Shown: positions 26,736 through 35,286 of the stretch, one piece after another
How positions within the stretch are numbered: position 1 is the stretch's first letter
How the letters are laid out: every line of letters begins with the position of its first letter
Source: Klebsiella pneumoniae
GTDB lineage: Bacteria; Pseudomonadota; Gammaproteobacteria; Ga0077536
Length of the DNA stretch: 64,000 bases
Direction: 5' to 3'
Assembly: GCA_945862315.1 (NCBI GenBank)
Contig: CAMAXW010000016.1
Coordinates: forward strand, 1 to 64,000
Notes under the pieces: generated by a model
What the model was told of the DNA's origin: nothing
What the model saw: the letters and a program-made list of their open reading frames with translations, nothing else
Database searches by the model: none
Program-made: the position numbers and the translations under genes

Positions 26736-27389
26736 ATGAATAAGAAAATTCAAAAGGTCATTCAGACAGTAACGTGCGCGGGTGCGCTCGTGATGGCGGC
26801 GACGGGGGCGCAGGCAAGCATGGTTTATCTGGACGCCGATCAGAAGATTGCCATCTTCGGCAATAACGTTTACCAGTACGTGACCTCTCCGCAGTACTGG
26901 CCCAATGCGTTGTCGGCGGCCGGTACTTACTCATACAACGGTCAAATCGGGCACCTGCTGACGGTCACCTCACTGGCAGAAAATAGCTTTATCTACTCGG
27001 CGTTCGTCGGGCCTCGTTACGCGACCCCTGGTGCCAACGTTGAGCAAGCAACCCCGTGGCTTGCGCTTTCAGATCAGGCTGATGAAGGCGTCTGGCGGTG
27101 GCAGGCCGGCCCTGAGCTTGGATCCGTCGCGAGTTTCACCAACTGGAACTATGGTGAACCCAACAATCTCGGTGACGAAGATTTCGCCGTGCTGCACTGG
27201 CAAGACCGGGGACTCGGTACCGGGAAATGGTACGACTATGGTCCCTTGGGCTATAACGGCCAGACTTTCGTGGTCGAATTTGAAAATGCGGCGATTGAAA
27301 ATCCCACGCCGATACCTGTCCCTGGTGCTTTGCTCCTGATGGCCCCGGCAGTGCTCTGCTTAGGCCGACGTCGACGACGTCCCGCCTAA
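26736..27389 (+). CDS. Exported C-type-lectin-like protein with PEP-CTERM-like sorting tail
   Basis: The 217-residue protein starts at the ATG at 26736 after AGGAAGGGAAAGAAA. Its signal peptide ends AATGAQA. The middle holds C-type-lectin-like features: a long loop domain with FTNWNYGEPNN and DFAVLHW. It ends VPGALLLMAPAVLCL plus GRRRRRPA, a PEP-CTERM-like variant with VPxPxA in place of PEP. It is probably handled by the same exosortase as the protein at 15111. Confidence 0.82.
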   Translation: MNKKIQKVIQTVTCAGALVMAATGAQASMVYLDADQKIAIFGNNVYQYVTSPQYWPNALSAAGTYSYNGQIGHLLTVTSLAENSFIYSAFVGPRYATPGANVEQATPWLALSDQADEGVWRWQAGPELGSVASFTNWNYGEPNNLGDEDFAVLHWQDRGLGTGKWYDYGPLGYNGQTFVVEFENAAIENPTPIPVPGALLLMAPAVLCLGRRRRRPA

Positions 27390-28216
27390 ACCGCTTAATC
27401 CTGACAAACCCCAAGGCTCTGCCAGGAGCGAGGCTTTTGTCACGGATTGCGCGCTCGCGGCATTCGCAAGCGACGCTCGCTGCTCCGTTCTTGGAACATC
27501 TGGCAGCGAGCGAGCGTTGCTGGCACAGAGGTCGCGCGAGTTTGAAGACCCTTTGAAGCACGCGTGCCAAACGTTTACCTCGCAGACAGTCCTGGCAGCG
27601 ACAGACGCCATTAACGGCAATTGGGCGAGGGCTGCCAGCTTTTCGTTACACGCCGGGGCGGGGTGCGTGGCCCACGAACGCGAAAATCTGGCACGCCTGT
27701 GCCGCTACATGTGCCTAAAAAGGTGTGACGCACACTACAAGCAATGGGTAAGCAATAAATGTGGCGGCAATAGAATTGTTAAACCCGGGGACCCAGCATG
27801 TTTAAACAAGGGAATTTTTGAGGACGCCGACATTGAAGAGCAGCGACAAGGGCGTGAAGTCGCCCATACCAAAATCAGTGCTTATGCAGCGGCTGAGGGA
27901 GTATAGAAAATCAATAGGGCTGGTGAAGCTTGAGATTTGGGACACACCCGAAAACTGCGAAAAGACAAAGCAGTTTAATGCGAGCCTGAAAACATAATCA
28001 CGCGCCCGGCGGTCTCGCCGCGGAATTTCCTCGAACGCCGAAGCGCTCTCCTGCGTTGGGTGCGAGGTCGCTCGTGCAAGGGTTGGGCGCGGCGCCTAGC
28101 TCAGGGCGACAGTGCGGTAGTGGTCGATCCATGGATTGCGCCAGCCTTCGAACTTGCCACGGGCGTGGAGGCTGTCTAGGCCCCACTGTCATCATCGTTA
28201 CAGGCAGGAGCGCGAC
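27390..28216. other. Noncoding stretch
   Basis: I find no gene here. A 129-codon frame at 27517-27906 lacks a ribosome site and any family resemblance, and is probably chance. Base composition around 27700-27980 is more A/T-rich than its surroundings. Confidence 0.4.
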
Positions 28217-28672
28217 ATGATCGATGCATTGCAAGTGCCCGTGCTGATCGCCGACGGCGGGCCGGTTGGCACCACGCTGGCACTGGATCTCGCCGCTCGG
28301 GGCATTCGCTCCTTGGTGGTGGAAGAGCGGCTCGCTATGTTGCCCAATCCCAAATGCAACACCACCAACGCGCGCTCGATGGAGCATTTTCGGCGTCTGG
28401 GCTGTGCCGATGCGATCCGCCGCGTCGGGTTGCCGCTCGCCTACCCAACCGATGTGGTTTACGCCACCCGTTGGGGCGGTCAGGAGCTGACGCGCTATCG
28501 CCTGCGCTCATCGGCCGAAGTGCTGGCCGGTGAAGATCATCGCGGCGCCATCGACACTGGGTGGCCGACGCCCGAGCCGCAGCACCGGATCTCGCAACTC
28601 GCGATGGAGCCGGTGGTGCGCGCGCATCTGCGCACCTATCCGCAGTGCGACTACTGCGAGGGCAACAGTTCG
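28217..28672 (+). pseudogene. FAD-dependent aromatic monooxygenase, N-terminal fragment
   Basis: After AGGAGCGCGAC, the frame begins MIDALQVPVLIADGGPVG. This is the dinucleotide-binding motif of phenol- and MhpA-type hydroxylases, with Asp where the first motif Gly is usual. KCNTTNARSMEHFRRLG and QHRISQLAMEPV follow. About 152 of an expected 500 or more residues remain. The gene is cut at 28673 by a REP-like hairpin, after which the frame runs into unrelated sequence. Confidence 0.8.
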
Positions 28673-28717
28673 GGACACCCATTTTCCGAAACAGTCTGGG
28701 AAATAGTGGGTGTCCTC
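28673..28717. repeat. REP-like hairpin GGACACCC...GGGTGTCC, copy 1
   Basis: GGACACCCATTTTCC and GGAAATAGTGGGTGTCC form an imperfect inverted repeat around GAAACAGTCTG. It truncates the monooxygenase gene. A second copy is at 29622-29663. Confidence 0.7.
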
Positions 28718-28814
28718 AATTTTCCCCTCTCAATTTTCCCCATTGAGTCTGAAGATCGGCTGCTGCCGGTTTAAACAACATGCCGTTTACACACAATCCC
28801 GGACCCCGGGTTCG

Positions 28815-28853
28815 GATTGAGAGACGCGGTCGAAATCGCATCTCTCAATTCGG
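28815..28853. terminator. Hairpin downstream of the cupin gene
   Basis: ATTGAGAGACGCGGT and ATCGCATCTCTCAAT pair around CGAA, just after the cupin stop on the minus strand. There is no clear U run, so termination is uncertain. Confidence 0.4.
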
Positions 28854-28856
28854 TTT

Positions 28857-29210
28857 TTACTTCAGTTTGATATCGAAATGCTTCCGCACCGTTTCTTCGA
28901 TCTTCCAAGTACCTTTGAAGCCTGCTTCGACCACAAACGCATCACCCGGTCCGATATGGACAGGGGTGCCGCCATCGGGGGTGATGGTCAGTTTGCCGGC
29001 GATAAAGTGCACAAATTCGTACCCCGAATAACTCGCGTGATACGTTCCCGGCGTTGCCTCCCAATATCCCGAGATCATGCTGCCGTCATGTGACGTGTAG
29101 AGGACCCACGTTTTCATGGTCGGATGCCCGTCAACCACCTTCCAACCGTCGAGATCGGTGGTCAGCGGTGCAACTGATTCCTTATTGTCGAGTTTCATCA
29201 CGTGCTTCAT
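28857..29210 (-). CDS. Small cupin-domain protein
   Basis: The 117-residue single-domain beta barrel resembles the EutQ/DUF861 group. It shows YEFVHFIAGKLTITPDGG and a second motif HIGPGDAFVVEAGFKGTW. Metal ligands are incomplete compared with classical cupins, as is common in this subgroup. No catalytic role can be assigned. It stands alone between repeat-cut gene fragments and appears intact. Confidence 0.85.
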   Translation of the reverse strand: MKHVMKLDNKESVAPLTTDLDGWKVVDGHPTMKTWVLYTSHDGSMISGYWEATPGTYHASYSGYEFVHFIAGKLTITPDGGTPVHIGPGDAFVVEAGFKGTWKIEETVRKHFDIKLK

Positions 29211-29295
29211 TTAAACCTACTTTTGTTTTGATTTTAAAAGATTGCGGCCTGCTGCCCACTTAAGGTCGGCAGATCCTAGACACAGAAAACTCCCG

Positions 29296-29365
29296 GCGAG
29301 TATCGGAAGGATAACCGCCCTGTTCGCTGCAATCGAGGGTATCGAGGGGCGTGCGTGGTTGAAGT
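29296..29365 (+). repeat. Dispersed repeat GGATAACCG...AATCGAGGGT
   Basis: GGAAGGATAACCGCCCTGTT then GCAATCGAGGGT and CGTGCGTGGTTGAA recur with changes at 5229-5265 and 32864-32920. No coding sequence or inverted structure is obvious in the shared part. Confidence 0.55.
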
Positions 29366-29408
29366 CGAGCGGAGTCAGTGGGCGCATTCCTAGGACACCC
29401 ACCGCACC

Positions 29409-29554
29409 TTGCAGTGGTCTAATTTTGCCGGACACCTCAATAGGTGGAAAATCCACCCTCTGAGGAATATTAAATGACAAGGCAACGCAAGAATTTCGAC
29501 ACCAGCCTCAAACTGGAAGTCGGGCGCAAGGAAGATTCAGGACACCCACCATAG
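29409..29554 (+). pseudogene. IS3-family left end with truncated orfA
   Basis: The IR-like end AGTGGTCTAATTTTGCCGGAC (from 29409) is followed by a leader and GAGGAATATTAA. An ATG at 29474 then begins MTRQRKNFDTSLKLEVGR, the start of an IS3-type OrfA. After about 20 codons it is cut by another GGACACCCACC repeat and stops at 29554. Confidence 0.68.
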
Positions 29555-29621
29555 CGAAGATCTGACCGAGGGCCGCGTCGGGCGGCGGTCAACGTGGCTG
29601 TCGCCTGAAGTCGGTTACCCT

Positions 29622-29663
29622 TACCCACTTTTCGAAACAGTCCGGAAAATAGTGGGTGTCCTC
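29622..29663. repeat. REP-like hairpin, copy 2
   Basis: ACCCACTTTTC and GGAAAATAGTGGGT pair around a GAAACAGTCC core shared with the copy at 28673. Its right edge coincides with the loss of the N-terminus of the TetR-type gene that follows. Confidence 0.68.
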
Positions 29664-29665
29664 GA

Positions 29666-30003
29666 TTTTGTGCACGGAGCAGCGGACGAGGCCTGTGCAG
29701 AGCACGATCCCGGTGGCTGTCTCAGCATTAAGACGGCCATTAAATTTTCCAGTCGCGACCCGATTCTCGGCACGCTGGTGAACGACCGCGTGAAACAGGT
29801 ATCGCAGGTCTTCGCCGATGCCATCTGCCGTGCTCAACGCGAGGGAGCCATCGCGCCCAAACCTGATGCCGTGATCCTTGGCCGTTACGGGATGTCCAAC
29901 CTGAGCGGTCTGCGGGTAATGGTGAAGGCGGGTGCCAGCCACGTGGCGGCCCGGGAGATTGCACAGGTCATCCTACTCGCGCTTCGCGGAGGCTTCGGTC
30001 TAC
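29666..30003 (+). pseudogene. TetR-family regulator, C-terminal fragment
   Basis: The frame contains GCLSIKTAIKFSSRDP, RVKQVSQVFADAICRAQREG and GLRVMVKAGAS, as in the ligand-binding half of TetR-type repressors that sit beside redox genes. The helix-turn-helix part is missing, cut by the hairpin at 29663. The frame stays open to 30110, past the probable end of homology. It lies directly upstream of a GST gene it may once have controlled. Confidence 0.72.
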
Positions 30004-30087
30004 CATGGACAGCACGGTCCAGCGCTATGGCGTTGTCCGATTCCACTCCCAAACAGCACGGCTGTCGCAACCCGGAGAGACAGGGCT

Positions 30088-30786
30088 ATGTCACCGATCA
30101 AACTCTATGACCTCGCCGGGGCCGATGCTTCCTTGCGCTTCAGCCCCTTCTGCTGGCGGACGCGGATGGCCCTGGCGCACAAGGGGCTGCCGGTGGACAC
30201 GATCGCCTGGCGCTTCTCCGACAAAGACGCCATCGCCTTCTCCGGCCAGGGGCGCGTACCGGTACTGGTCGATGGCGAGCGCACCGTCTTCGATTCTTGG
30301 ACCATCGCCGAATACCTCGATGAGACCTATGGCGACCGCCCCTTATTGCTGGGCGATGAATCTGCGGCAGCCCTAACGCGATTCGTGAATGCCTGGACCA
30401 ACGGCGTCATCCATCCAGCCCTGGCACCGCTCGTCCTCAGCGACATCTACGCGTGCATCGATGACGGCGACAAGGCGTATTTCCGCAGCTCGCGCGAAAA
30501 GGTCTTCGGTAAGGCGCTGGAAGACGTCAGCGCCAACCGCAACACAGACGTGCTCGCCTTCCGCCGGAGCCTCGAGCCCCTCCGCGTTACCTTGCAGGCG
30601 CAGTCCTTCATAGCAGGCGCGACGCCGGCCTATGCGGATTACATCGTCTTCGGCGCTTTTCAGTGGGCCCGCTGCGTCAGTCCATTCCGCTTGCTGGAAG
30701 ACAACGATCCGGTCGCGGCTTGGCGCCAGCGCCTGCTCGAAGCCTTCGACGGCCTGGCAGCCCGCGCGCCGGGACATGCGGTCTGA
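30088..30786 (+). CDS. Glutathione S-transferase family protein, LigE/LigF-like
   Basis: The 232-residue protein starts MSPIKLYDLAG after GGAGAGACAGGGCT. The thioredoxin-fold half has FSPFCWRTRMALAHKGL and the cis-Pro motif GRVPVLVDG with DSWTIAEYLDE. A helical C-terminal half follows. The SPFxWRTxxALAHKG pattern resembles beta-etherase-type GSTs that cleave aryl ethers. Dehalogenation or isomerisation are equally possible. It is the first intact gene in a small redox group. Confidence 0.85.
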   Translation: MSPIKLYDLAGADASLRFSPFCWRTRMALAHKGLPVDTIAWRFSDKDAIAFSGQGRVPVLVDGERTVFDSWTIAEYLDETYGDRPLLLGDESAAALTRFVNAWTNGVIHPALAPLVLSDIYACIDDGDKAYFRSSREKVFGKALEDVSANRNTDVLAFRRSLEPLRVTLQAQSFIAGATPAYADYIVFGAFQWARCVSPFRLLEDNDPVAAWRQRLLEAFDGLAARAPGHAV

Positions 30787-30953
30787 ATGATTAGATTGGG
30801 CGGAGCGGATACCGAAAATCGGTCCGCTGCGCAGGTACTGGGCCTTGCGCATATAGCGCTGGCCCGAATTCGAAATCTGTCCCCGGGGCGCGCTGCAAAG
30901 CGGGCAGCGGCAGGCCGGAGATGGTCGTGGATCAACCTAATGGAGAAGCCAAC

Positions 30954-31604
30954 ATGAGTCTCGCAAAGAAACTCGACGCGATACGGGAGGGGTCAAAAAA
31001 AATGATCCCACCCGAGAATCTCACAGTGATGCACGAGGAAACGGTAAAGCTCCGTGACTCGGGCATCATGGACGGCGTCATCAAGGTGGGCGCGCGCCTG
31101 CCGGACTTCGCATTGACCGGTGCGCGTGGTGCGCTGGTGAGTTCGGCCGCCCTGCTCGCACAGGGACCGCTGGTCCTCACCGTATTCCGCGGACACTGGT
31201 GACCCTACTGCCTGGCAGAGCTGTACGCTTTGCAGGAAATTGCGGCACCGTTGAAAGCACTGGGTGCAAACCTGGTCGCGCTGTCGCCCCAGCTGCCTGA
31301 AAACAGCCTGGGTATCATCGAGAAGCATCAGTTGAGTTTCGACATCCTGCGGGATGCCGGGAGTGCCTACACGGCGAAGTTGGGATTGCGCTTTGCGCTG
31401 CCCGAGGTCCTGATCCCGATCTACAAGAGCTTCGGGATTGAACTGCCGGTGTGCAACGGCGAGGACGGCTGGAACTTGCCAATGCCGGCGCGATTGGTGA
31501 TCGACAGACAAGGCATTGTGTGCGCGGCGGACATCGATCCGGACTACACGGTGCGGCCTGAACCGACGAAGACGCTGGAGGATGTCCGACGGCTAGTCGG
31601 CTGA
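30954..31604 (+). CDS. Peroxiredoxin-like (AhpC/TSA, UxxC) probable selenoprotein
   Basis: One frame of 217 codons runs from the ATG at 30954 (GGAGAAG upstream) to 31604, broken only by TGA at codon 83 (31200-31202). The context is VFRGHW-TGA-PYCLAELYALQ. Homologues read FYRGxWCPYCNxELxALQ, so UGA replaces the first Cys of CxxC. Coding continues with good family similarity (DILRDAGSAYTAKLGL, MPARLVIDRQGIV). A SECIS-like stem-loop follows the UGA. The product is probably a 216-residue selenocysteine thiol oxidoreductase or peroxidase. A nonsense mutation is the alternative. SelA/B/C/D are not in the window. Confidence 0.78.
31211..31236 (+). promoter_or_regulatory. Candidate bacterial SECIS element
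   Basis: CCTGGCAGAGC (31211-31221) pairs with GCTTTGCAGG (31227-31236): ten pairs including one G-U, one bulged G, and the loop UGUAC. The loop starts 20 bases after the UGA and has G at its second position. Both match what is known of SelB-binding hairpins in bacterial mRNAs (about 17 bases in E. coli fdhF, with a G in the apical loop). Confidence 0.7.
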
Positions 31605-31967
31605 TCCCAGTAGGAGCCAGGTCGGCGCGGCGGCAGGACAATTGCCGACCGCGTCGACGATTTCCGGTATCCAGCACCCTGATGAATACCTAAACGTGAA
31701 GGCTGTCTGTAACAAGACAGGCTGACGTCGCAACGCACGGCGGATGATGGACTGGCGCAACGCGAACGCTAAGATGCAATTCCGCTGACTAGCGAGGAAT
31801 TCGCTAGCCTGGCTGACTATCAGCGGCATTACCCATTAACCTGCCCCCCCAGGCGCGTACCTCGTTGGACCAGACTGTGGCTGGCGATCCCGGCACCCAT
31901 CCTGTACCGTCCTAGAGGGACTTTTGTCCGATCACACCCCACCGCAAATATCCATAGGAGAAGTGCT
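31605..31967. other. Noncoding stretch
   Basis: I see no gene here. The last 20 bases hold the ribosome site TAGGAGAAG of the following monooxygenase-like gene. Confidence 0.4.
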
Positions 31968-32261
31968 ATGTCCGTCGCTGTCACGATCGATCTCGCCATC
32001 GATCCCGCTCGCACCGCCGAATTCCTCGCCTTTATCAAGGGCGTCGCACCCGACACGCGCGCCTACGACGGCTGCCGCCTATTTGATATCTGGGTCGACC
32101 AGAACACACCCGGACGCGTGCTGTTCTATGAGATCTGGGACTCGCGCCCGCACCAGGAGAAGTACCTAGCGTGGCGTGCTGAGACCGGCCTGATGGAAAA
32201 GCTCGGCCCGTTCCTGACTGCGCCGCCGACGATCAGCTATTTCGACAGATTTGACGGCTGA
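31968..32261 (+). CDS. Antibiotic-biosynthesis-monooxygenase-fold (ABM/YgiN-like) protein
   Basis: The 97-residue single ferredoxin-like domain begins MSVAVTIDLAIDP and contains the family pattern CRLFDIWVDQNTPGRVLFYE and YEIWDSRPHQEKYLAW. Members act as small quinol or polyketide monooxygenases or bind such compounds. The start has the site TAGGAGAAGTGCT. The gene is intact and of normal length. Confidence 0.85.
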   Translation: MSVAVTIDLAIDPARTAEFLAFIKGVAPDTRAYDGCRLFDIWVDQNTPGRVLFYEIWDSRPHQEKYLAWRAETGLMEKLGPFLTAPPTISYFDRFDG

Positions 32262-32459
32262 CGCAAACTTGCGCGGGCGCCCCGCTGCGGGCGCCGGCCA
32301 CTAAAAGAGCGTTGCTAAGCAAGACCAAGCCGAGATATTTCAAGCGGCCGTCACGCGTTCTAAATCTCTGGGGTAGGACAGCCGATCGGAATGGATGCCG
32401 GTCGGCATGGACGATGTATCCCTCCCCATAAATTGAGACCAGAAAATAGGACCAATAGC

Positions 32460-32852
32460 GTGATTCTGAATGCCAACCCGGCGGAGTTTGAGCTTATCCA
32501 GAAAATCGCCGAGAGCGACCACGATGGTCCCGTATTGATGTTGAATCAGAATCGCTATGCCCCTGCGGCGGACTATCCGAAGGGTCAGTTGTACACGGAC
32601 TATATGAAAGCCCTTCACGGACTGTTACCAACAGTAGGCGGGAAAGTTCTTTGGCAAATTCCTGTGTCGGGACAACCCGTGGGCGAACAACCGCTCCACG
32701 AAATCTTGGCAGTTTGGTATCCGACCCACAAAGCTTTTCTTGCGCTAAGACAGCAGGTGGGTGCGGCAGAAAACTTTCGTCTACGGGCACTGGCGGTGGA
32801 ATACGCGGTGATTCATCGCTGTCCAGCCGATGTGATTCCGATGCCTGCGTAG
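32460..32852 (+). CDS. DUF1330-like protein
   Basis: The core DHDGPVLMLNQNRYAP, then GGKVLWQIPVSGQPVG, HEILAVWYPTHKAFLAL and LRALAVEYAVIHRC matches the DUF1330 group of small dimeric alpha-beta barrel proteins. I placed the start at GTG 32460 with AATAGGA upstream (130 residues). An ATG at 32391 in the same frame would add 23 residues of no clear similarity. Function is unknown. Confidence 0.7.
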   Translation: MILNANPAEFELIQKIAESDHDGPVLMLNQNRYAPAADYPKGQLYTDYMKALHGLLPTVGGKVLWQIPVSGQPVGEQPLHEILAVWYPTHKAFLALRQQVGAAENFRLRALAVEYAVIHRCPADVIPMPA

Positions 32853-32863
32853 CGGTACGTATT

Positions 32864-32925
32864 TGGAGGGATCACCGCGCGGTTCGCCGAAATCGAGGGT
32901 CGTGCGTGGTTGAATTTGCACGGCG
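32864..32925 (+). repeat. Dispersed repeat, copy 3
   Basis: GGAGGGATCACCG, GAAATCGAGGGTCGTGCGTGG and TTGAATTTGCACGG correspond to the elements at 5229 and 29296. The surrounding 32926-33090 shows no gene. Confidence 0.5.
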
Positions 32926-33090
32926 TCAATCGGCCTGCTCGCCGTGAATGGTGGCCGTCGACCGTGGCTTTTCACAGGGCGGTGGTGCCTTTTTGCGCTG
33001 AATACGTTGTCTGGTCAGCAATCGTGATGACGGGGTCGTGCCACCGCAAGGGACACCCTGCCGGGTGTTAGACCAGCCGCGCGTCCTTGC

Positions 33091-33205
33091 GTCAGTCAGC
33101 GCAAAGTACCGTTAGCAGTGCGACTGGCGCGCTACTTGGGTAACTCTCCTGGCTTCCGGATGGCGCTGCAGGCGTCGTTTGACCTTGAGGAGGCTGTGGT
33201 CGTAC
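33091..33205 (+). pseudogene. HigA/VapI-type antitoxin remnant
   Basis: The frame gives VSQRKVPLAVRLARYLGNS then PGFRMALQASFDLEEA. This matches the part of HigA that reads ALRLARYFGTSPEFWLNLQxxYDL. No start or helix-turn-helix beginning remains and no HigB toxin is beside it. A related fragment lies at 46568-46640. Confidence 0.6.
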
Positions 33206-33575
33206 CTGCAGAGGCAGATTCAGCCAAGGGCGGTGTGATTCAGGGGAGGAATTCAACTCGGTCGTCGGTGAGCAGTTTCGAGCGATAGCAATTCGCTACC
33301 TAAAACCGGGGGCGGGTCGCTGGCCGTCTGTGCTGACTCGACGCCCATGGGGCCGCCCGCCGCTGGTAGCGCCGGCCAAGAATGCGCTTCGCGGTGGCGC
33401 TGGGGGCCGAGCCCAATCAGCGGGGGAGGGAATGCAGCGTGCCTTTCCTATCTATCAAACGTGGGCGCTGCGAGGTCTCGGTGGCGCTGGCGCCGGACAG
33501 GGTCCTGGCTGCGATTAGTTGTCTATCGAGAAAAACCAGCGATGTCCGGCAGCCGGAGTCGCGAAGGAAACGCGC
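33206..33575. other. Noncoding stretch
   Basis: No gene is supported between the HigA remnant and the HxlR-type regulator. Long frames here are by-products of GC-rich composition. Confidence 0.35.
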
Positions 33576-33998
33576 TTATCGCCCGCTGTCGCGCTTGGCG
33601 CCGACCTGAGCACGGAAGGATGCCACCACGCCGGAGAAATCCTTCTCCAATTGCTTGCGCAGCGCCGGGGACACCACGGTGTGGGGTTCGTGGCGGGCAC
33701 TCCACTGCATCATTGCCGCGAGCAGCGGCAGCAGGTCTTCACCTTTTTTGGTCAATTCATAGGTGTACTGCCGGCCTGGACCACCCACGACGGGCGTCTT
33801 GGTAATCAGTTCCTGACAGAGCAGCAGTGCCAGACGCGCGGTCAAGGTACTCGGCGGAATGTGCTCGCGAGAAGCAGAAATCTCGCTGAAGCGCCGCTTG
33901 CCAAGCATACCGATATCGCGGATCACCAGTAGCGTCCAACGATCCCCGACGATGTCGAGGACATGGGCAATGGGACATTTCGAACGCTCGCCTGGCAT
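33576..33998 (-). CDS. HxlR-family transcriptional regulator
   Basis: The 140-residue winged-helix protein starts MPGERSKCPIAHVLDIVGDR, after GGGGAAGCGT on the minus strand. The single Cys before PIAH is at the position used for thiol sensing in HxlR/QorR-type regulators. HIPPSTLTARLALL is the recognition region. It is divergent from the dehydrogenase at 34232, which it probably controls. Upstream in-frame codons to 34142 are not needed. Confidence 0.88.
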   Translation of the reverse strand: MPGERSKCPIAHVLDIVGDRWTLLVIRDIGMLGKRRFSEISASREHIPPSTLTARLALLLCQELITKTPVVGGPGRQYTYELTKKGEDLLPLLAAMMQWSARHEPHTVVSPALRKQLEKDFSGVVASFRAQVGAKRDSGR

Positions 33999-34231
33999 AC
34001 GCTTCCCCCGCCTCAAATCAATGGCTTCGCCGCGGCAACCAGATGGGCAGCATCTCTCGGTGCGCGGCAGCCAAAACCCGCCAAGGCACCTGCGCCGATG
34101 ATACTTCCAAGCGTGGCGCCATCTCGATATGCTCCCTTCCACATTACTATGATTTTAATAGTGCAAAGAAAGATGCCGGCTCTGGTTTGGAACCTGACCC
34201 CGGTTATTTCCTACCAGCTGGGAGCGACCAA

Positions 34232-34912
34232 ATGAAAAAGCCAGTTTGTGCAGTCATCGGAATCGGCCCGAAGAACGGTGCGTCGTTTGCACGGGCGTTT
34301 CACGCCGCGGGATATGCCGTCGCGATGCTCTCGCGATCGACGGACCTCAGCAGCGCGCTCGCCCGCGAGCTCGGTGACGCCAAGGCCTACGCGTGTGACG
34401 CCAGCAAGGAGGCCGACATTGTGCAGGCACTGGCCGCGGTGGTCGACGAACTCGGTGCCCCCGAAGTTTTGGTTTACAACGCGGGATCCGGGTCCTGGAA
34501 GGGCTTTGACGTGACCACTGTTGACGATCTGGAACGCTCGCTCCGAATCAATGCCGTCGGATTACTCTGCGCGGCGCAACAGGTCTTGCCGGCGATGCGC
34601 GCCGCCAAGCACGGCAGCATCGTCGTCGTGGGTGCCACCGCGTCTTTGCGGGGTAAGCCGATGACGACAGGCTTTGCCGCCGGCAAGGCCGCGCAGCGTA
34701 GCCTCGCACAATCAATGGCACGACAGTTCTGGCCCGAGGGGGTCCATGTGTCGCTGATGATTATCGACGGCTCCATCGGTGAAGTTGGGGTAGAAGGGGG
34801 CAAAAAGCTCGACCCGCGCGATATCGCGAAGGCCGCGGTGGCTCTCACGCAACAGCCTGCGTCAGCTTGGTCATTCGAGGTCGATGTACGCCCACAGCAG
34901 GAGTCGTGGTGA
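34232..34912 (+). CDS. Atypical short-chain dehydrogenase/reductase
   Basis: The 226-residue Rossmann protein begins MKKPVCAVIGIGPKNGASFA, after CTGGGAGCGACCAA. The NAG motif is present (VYNAGSGSW). The active-site YxxxK is FAAGK, lacking the catalytic Tyr, which is shared by a known group of SDRs with the pattern FAAxKFALR. It may be non-redox or use another residue. The HxlR gene is divergent, 233 bp away. Confidence 0.85.
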   Translation: MKKPVCAVIGIGPKNGASFARAFHAAGYAVAMLSRSTDLSSALARELGDAKAYACDASKEADIVQALAAVVDELGAPEVLVYNAGSGSWKGFDVTTVDDLERSLRINAVGLLCAAQQVLPAMRAAKHGSIVVVGATASLRGKPMTTGFAAGKAAQRSLAQSMARQFWPEGVHVSLMIIDGSIGEVGVEGGKKLDPRDIAKAAVALTQQPASAWSFEVDVRPQQESW

Positions 34913-34997
34913 ACGATTACATCTCGATATCAAGCCCGTCAGGATGTCAGCAGCAACGGGAACTCAGCATCCATTGCCATCTCAAACTCCTTTTCGT

Positions 34998-35271
34998 CCG
35001 GGCGCGTGCATCCGTCGGTTTCTCGCATGCTCGCGTACACGAGTTGAAGCACACGTTTGGTCGACGACTGTGAGCCGCTGGCGTTTCGTTAGAGACGCGC
35101 AAGGTGTTACCCGGTCATCGCAACGGCGACATCACTTCGCACTATTCAGCCCCTGAACGGGCCGGACTTTTGGAGGCGGCAAACCGTGTTTGCGAGGGAA
35201 AGTCTGGCAAAACTTCGGCAGTGATTTTGCTGAGACAAAAAGCGCTTATCGAAGCGTCGATAAATGCTTGA
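34998..35271 (+). pseudogene. Tyrosine recombinase (integrase) C-terminal remnant
   Basis: The frame encodes SHARVHELKHTFGRRL, then an in-frame TGA (35071-35073), then AAGVSLETRKVLPGHRNGD and ITSHYSAPE. The chain ends EASINA with a stop at 35269-35271. Box II (HxLxHT), the LxGH motif and the catalytic Tyr (HYS) are recognisable. It ends 16 bp before the tRNA-Arg-derived repeat, the usual place for an integrase beside its attachment site. Confidence 0.78.
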
Positions 35272-35286
35272 TGTGTACAGGCTAGT

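Noticed and set aside
27517-27906. 129-codon ORF between the lectin-like gene and the monooxygenase fragment
   Set aside because: No ribosome site, no family resemblance and irregular composition.
35071-35073. Selenocysteine or readthrough in the integrase remnant
   Set aside because: The TGA stands where Arg is expected (CGA to TGA) in a gene already missing its N-terminus, so it is decay.
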